Assembly: GCA_949287425.1 (NCBI GenBank)
Contig: CASEGJ010000001.1
Span: 62,001 to 126,000 of the forward strand
Length of the DNA stretch: 64,000 nt
From: an uncultured Caryophanales bacterium
GTDB taxonomy: Bacteria > Bacillota_I > Bacilli_A > RFN20 > CAG-288
Direction: 5' to 3'
Part shown: positions 60,984 through 64,000 of the stretch, in pieces
Layout: the number at the start of each line of letters is the position of its first letter
Position numbering within the stretch: position 1 is the stretch's first letter
Notes under the pieces: generated by a model
Told to the model about the DNA's origin: nothing
What the model saw: the letters and a program-made list of their open reading frames with translations, nothing else
Databases searched by the model: none
Translations under genes and position numbers: made by a program

Positions 60984-62015
60984 ATGGATAATATTCAACT
61001 GATAATTTTAGATGCTCAAAAAGAGATTGAGCAAGTTAGTTCAAAAGCTGTTTTAACTCAGATTAGAGCTAGATATCTAGGTAAGCAATCGCCTTTTAAT
61101 TCGCTATTGTCACAATTAAAAAGCTTACCTAATCAGCAGAAAGCTGAATTTGGAAAAAAGTTAAATTTAGCTAAAGTTGAACTCAATAGAATTTTTGATG
61201 AAAAGTTCAATTTCCTCACTGATTTAGAAATTCAAAAAAAGATCGAAGAAGAAAAAATCGATATTTCTTTACCTGGATACAAACTTGAAAGAGGAAGTAA
61301 GCATCCTTGTCAATTGATAATTGATCAAATTGAAGATTTCTTCTTACAAAGAGGTTATATTGTTAAACAGGGAAGCGATGTTGAACTTGAAAAGTTTAAC
61401 TTTGAATTTTTAAATATCCCTAAAGATCATCCTTCTAGAGATATGCAAGATACTTTCTATATTTCTGATGATTTGTTATTACGTTCTCAAACTTCTGGTA
61501 TGCAAGCTCATACTATGCAAGAAAAAAATGGAATTGGACCAATTAAGATGATTTGTCCAGGAAAAACTTATCGTAGAGATGATGATAGAACTCATTCTCA
61601 TCAATTTTCTCAATGTGAAGGTTTAGTTATTTCAGAAGATTGTAATTTAGCTTGTTTAATGGAAACTTTAACTGAATTTTTACAATTTATTTTTGGAAAA
61701 AATAGGCAAGTTAGATTTAGGCCATCTTATTTTCCATTTACAGAACCTTCTATCGAAGCTGATGTTTCTTGTTTTGAATGTAATGGTAAAGGTTGCGATT
61801 TATGTAAACATACTGGTTGGATTGAAGTTTTAGGTGCTGGAATGGTTCATCCTAACGTTTTAAGATTAAATGGATTTGATTCGAATAAATACCAGGGCTT
61901 TGCCTTTGGCGTTGGTATTGAAAGACTAGCTATGCTTAAATATGGTGTTGACGATATCAGAAAATTTTTCAATAACGACATTGCATTTTTAAAACAATTT
62001 TCAAAGGAGAACTAA
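60984..62015 (+). CDS. pheS: Phenylalanyl-tRNA synthetase alpha subunit
   Basis: A 343-residue catalytic subunit. The coiled-coil N-terminus (about 1-80) precedes motif 1, motif 2 (CPGKTYRRDDDRTHSHQFSQCEG) and motif 3 (GFAFGVGIERLAML, near residue 305). A zinc-like CFECNGKGCDLCKHTG block is present, as in many PheS. AGGAGG precedes the ATG by 4 nt. It starts 8 nt after ftsZ and there is no T-box leader. pheT follows within 3 nt. Confidence 0.97.
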   Translation: MDNIQLIILDAQKEIEQVSSKAVLTQIRARYLGKQSPFNSLLSQLKSLPNQQKAEFGKKLNLAKVELNRIFDEKFNFLTDLEIQKKIEEEKIDISLPGYKLERGSKHPCQLIIDQIEDFFLQRGYIVKQGSDVELEKFNFEFLNIPKDHPSRDMQDTFYISDDLLLRSQTSGMQAHTMQEKNGIGPIKMICPGKTYRRDDDRTHSHQFSQCEGLVISEDCNLACLMETLTEFLQFIFGKNRQVRFRPSYFPFTEPSIEADVSCFECNGKGCDLCKHTGWIEVLGAGMVHPNVLRLNGFDSNKYQGFAFGVGIERLAMLKYGVDDIRKFFNNDIAFLKQFSKEN

Positions 62016-62018
62016 ACT

Positions 62019-64000
62019 ATGTTATTTTCATATAAATTACTTACAAAATTAGTTGATCTTTCTTCGATTGATGTCGATAACTTAGTTAAAAAATTGACTT
62101 TTTCAGGATTTGAAGTTGAATCTTATCATCAACTTGCCAATGCTAGTAATCTTGTTGTCGGTAAGGTTATTCAATGTCAAAATCATCCTGAATCTGATCA
62201 TTTACACATTTTAAAAGTCGATATCGGTAGTGAAGTTTTAGATATTGTTTGCGGTGCTAAAAATGTTAAAACTGGAGTCAAAGTAATTGTCGCCAAAATC
62301 GGTGCTAAATTACCTGCTATTAACGCCGAAATTAAACCGACTACTTTATTAAATTATCCTTCTAATGGAATGTGTTGCTCATTAGTTGAATTAGGTGTCG
62401 AAAAACGTTTGTTATCTGAAGAAGATTTAAATGGAATTCACATTTTAGATGACAATGTTAAAATCGGTGATGAAAACGTCTTATCATATCTTGGTTTGGA
62501 TGATTATGTTTTGGATATAAACATTTTGCCAAATAGACCAGATTGTTTGTCTCATCTTGGTTTAGCTAGAGAAATTGCTAGCTTATTTGAAAGAAAGTTA
62601 TATTCTATACCTAGTTTTGATTTTGAAAATAAAATTTCTTCATATCAAGTAGAATCTTTAACTTCTAAATGTCAAAAATTCAGCTTAGTTGAAATTAAAG
62701 TTTCTCATAATATCCCATCTCCTATCTCATTAGTTAGTTATTTAAGAACATGTGGAATTAGATCTATTTCATTAATAGTTGATATTGGTAATTTTTCAAT
62801 GTTACTAACTGGTCAACCTCTCCATATGTACGATTTAGATAAACTTGATGGTAATAAATTAGTTGTTAGAGATGATTATGAAGGAGAATTCATCGCTTTA
62901 GATGGTAAGTCATATCATATCAAAAAGGATGATTTAATAATTTGCGATAGTAAAAAGCCATGTTGTTTAGCTGGTGTTAATGGGGCTAAGGCAGTTGAAG
63001 TAGATGCATCTACTACTCATATTGGTATTGAAGCCGCTAATTTTAATGGAGTAAATATTAGACATACTTCTAATAGGCTCGGATTAGTTTCTGATTCGTC
63101 TTTATTATTTACTAAAGGTGTTAATCCATATTTAATTGATGAAAATATGGATGTTACAATGATGCTATTTAAACAATATCTTCCTGATTTTAAATATATA
63201 GGTCGTTATGTATATTCAACTATTGAAGATTTATCAGGCTGTTTTGATTTTTCTGTTAATAAATTAAATCACCATCTCGGTTCTTCTTTTGATGTTGATA
63301 AAGTTAAAAAATCACTCGATAGTTTTAATTTAAAATACGATTTGAATCAATTAGGAGAAGGTAAGATATATAAAAATAAATATAGACTTGATTTACTAGA
63401 GCAATGCGATATCGATGAAGAGATATTTAGAACTAATTCAACTGATGCTTCATTATATAAATACGATATTAAAGCTATGCCGACTTGCTATGCTAGTTTA
63501 GATTCTAATCAAATGAAAGAGAAATTAATTAGAGAGAGTTTAGTTAATTTAGGCTTATATCAAATTATATCGTTTAGTTTAATTTCTAAAAAACAAAACG
63601 AATCTTTACGCGGTTTAGATTTAGGTGAATCATATAAGATAATTAATCCACTTACTGAAGAACATCTTTATGTACGTTCGGATTTACTTTCTTCTATGGT
63701 AGAAGTTTTAAATTACAACTTAGCTAGAAAACACGAAGATTTAGCCTTATTTGAAATCTCTTCTGTTTCTTCAACTAAAGGGGATGCAAATTACCTTTCT
63801 ATTGGTTTACATGGTAAAAGACATATGCAAGATAGTTTAAATCTTCGCAGTTATGATTTTTACGATATGAAAGGTTATATTGAAAATATTATGAATATCC
63901 TTTCTCTAGATGAAAGACGCTATAAATTAGTTAGATCTTCAAATTCTATTTTCCATCCATATAAATCAGCTGATATTTATATTGGAAAAGATTTAGTTGG
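62019..64000 (+). CDS. pheT: Phenylalanyl-tRNA synthetase beta subunit, 5' part (runs off the window)
   Basis: 660 codons are open from ATG 62019 (AAAGGAG 11 nt upstream) to the edge. The N-terminal tRNA-binding (EMAP-like) domain, with VVGKVIQCQNHPESDHLHIL, a B1/B3-4 editing region, and the middle DINILPNRPDCLSHLGLAREIA are recognisable. The remaining C-terminal part (including the anticodon-binding domain) lies outside the window. It joins PheS to form the alpha2-beta2 enzyme. Confidence 0.96.
   Translation, partial: MLFSYKLLTKLVDLSSIDVDNLVKKLTFSGFEVESYHQLANASNLVVGKVIQCQNHPESDHLHILKVDIGSEVLDIVCGAKNVKTGVKVIVAKIGAKLPAINAEIKPTTLLNYPSNGMCCSLVELGVEKRLLSEEDLNGIHILDDNVKIGDENVLSYLGLDDYVLDINILPNRPDCLSHLGLAREIASLFERKLYSIPSFDFENKISSYQVESLTSKCQKFSLVEIKVSHNIPSPISLVSYLRTCGIRSISLIVDIGNFSMLLTGQPLHMYDLDKLDGNKLVVRDDYEGEFIALDGKSYHIKKDDLIICDSKKPCCLAGVNGAKAVEVDASTTHIGIEAANFNGVNIRHTSNRLGLVSDSSLLFTKGVNPYLIDENMDVTMMLFKQYLPDFKYIGRYVYSTIEDLSGCFDFSVNKLNHHLGSSFDVDKVKKSLDSFNLKYDLNQLGEGKIYKNKYRLDLLEQCDIDEEIFRTNSTDASLYKYDIKAMPTCYASLDSNQMKEKLIRESLVNLGLYQIISFSLISKKQNESLRGLDLGESYKIINPLTEEHLYVRSDLLSSMVEVLNYNLARKHEDLALFEISSVSSTKGDANYLSIGLHGKRHMQDSLNLRSYDFYDMKGYIENIMNILSLDERRYKLVRSSNSIFHPYKSADIYIGKDLV

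Noticed and set aside
1..64000. Mycoplasma-type genetic code (TGA = Trp)
   Set aside because: Tryptophan is TGG throughout, and the 24104 gene ends in TGA just before pnp; TGA in the AlbA gene is in a broken gene.

Overview
The window is a 64 kb stretch of a very AT-rich, gene-dense bacterial chromosome. It reads as a small-genome, low-GC Bacillota/Mycoplasmatota-like organism, perhaps one of the uncultured gut Mollicutes-related Bacilli lineages. That placement is inferred from style: a fused SecDF, RuvAB-SecDF-RecJ-FtsAZ-PheST neighbours, LemA- and SipW-type surface systems, short intergenic gaps and a CIRCE element. Tryptophan is TGG and TGA is used as a stop (for example at 25547-25549), so the standard bacterial code applies, not the Mycoplasma code.

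Layout. 1-5 kb: the 5' part of a DUF4011-type helicase, then decayed genes (an AlbA-domain ATPase and an AAA_14/DUF4143 ATPase remnant beside a tandem palindrome), an esterase and a DUF2130 protein. 5-9 kb: an OmpR-type two-component system and htpG behind a CIRCE operator. 9-16 kb: two large lipoprotein genes, one with a G9 tract exactly inside its promoter spacer, plus a DUF2974 hydrolase, a deoxyinosine/uracil-DNA glycosylase and an aldo/keto reductase. 16-20 kb: another AAA_14 remnant, an acyltransferase, a nucleoside-kinase-like protein, a RimK-like ATP-grasp ligase and tRNA-Ala. 20-25.5 kb: a frameshifted membrane-protein gene, then two overlapping genes that look like Csm6-type CARF-HEPN proteins, then a membrane-anchored orphan. 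25.6-38 kb: pnp, a methyltransferase-like gene, an NnrD-like dehydratase with a degenerate epimerase half, a LemA-like pair, a P-type ATPase behind a yybP-ykoY (Mn2+) riboswitch, an orphan gene and mtaB. 38-48.6 kb: one long minus-strand operon combining a Ser-rich lipoprotein, an ER/SipW-type signal peptidase, two proteins with TasA-like SipW signal sequences, an ABC ATPase and permease, a beta-helix-like surface protein and a membrane protein. 49-64 kb: housekeeping genes rplU-prp-rpmA, obg, a glycosyltransferase, ruvAB, secDF, recJ, ftsA, ftsZ, pheS and the 5' part of pheT.

How it fits together. The right end is a core block for translation, division, secretion and repair. The accessory parts are a cell-surface programme (phase-variable-looking lipoprotein promoter, SipW/TasA-like operon with its own ABC exporter) and a possible cyclic-oligoadenylate-sensing RNase pair with no CRISPR array or Cas10 in view. 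The most interesting signals are the CARF-HEPN pair in which the second member has Met where the first has the catalytic HEPN Arg, the G9 promoter tract, the SipW-ABC surface operon, and a recurrent TG-n-TAAAAT extended -10 element that in several places sits only 6-10 nt from the start codon, implying leaderless mRNAs.
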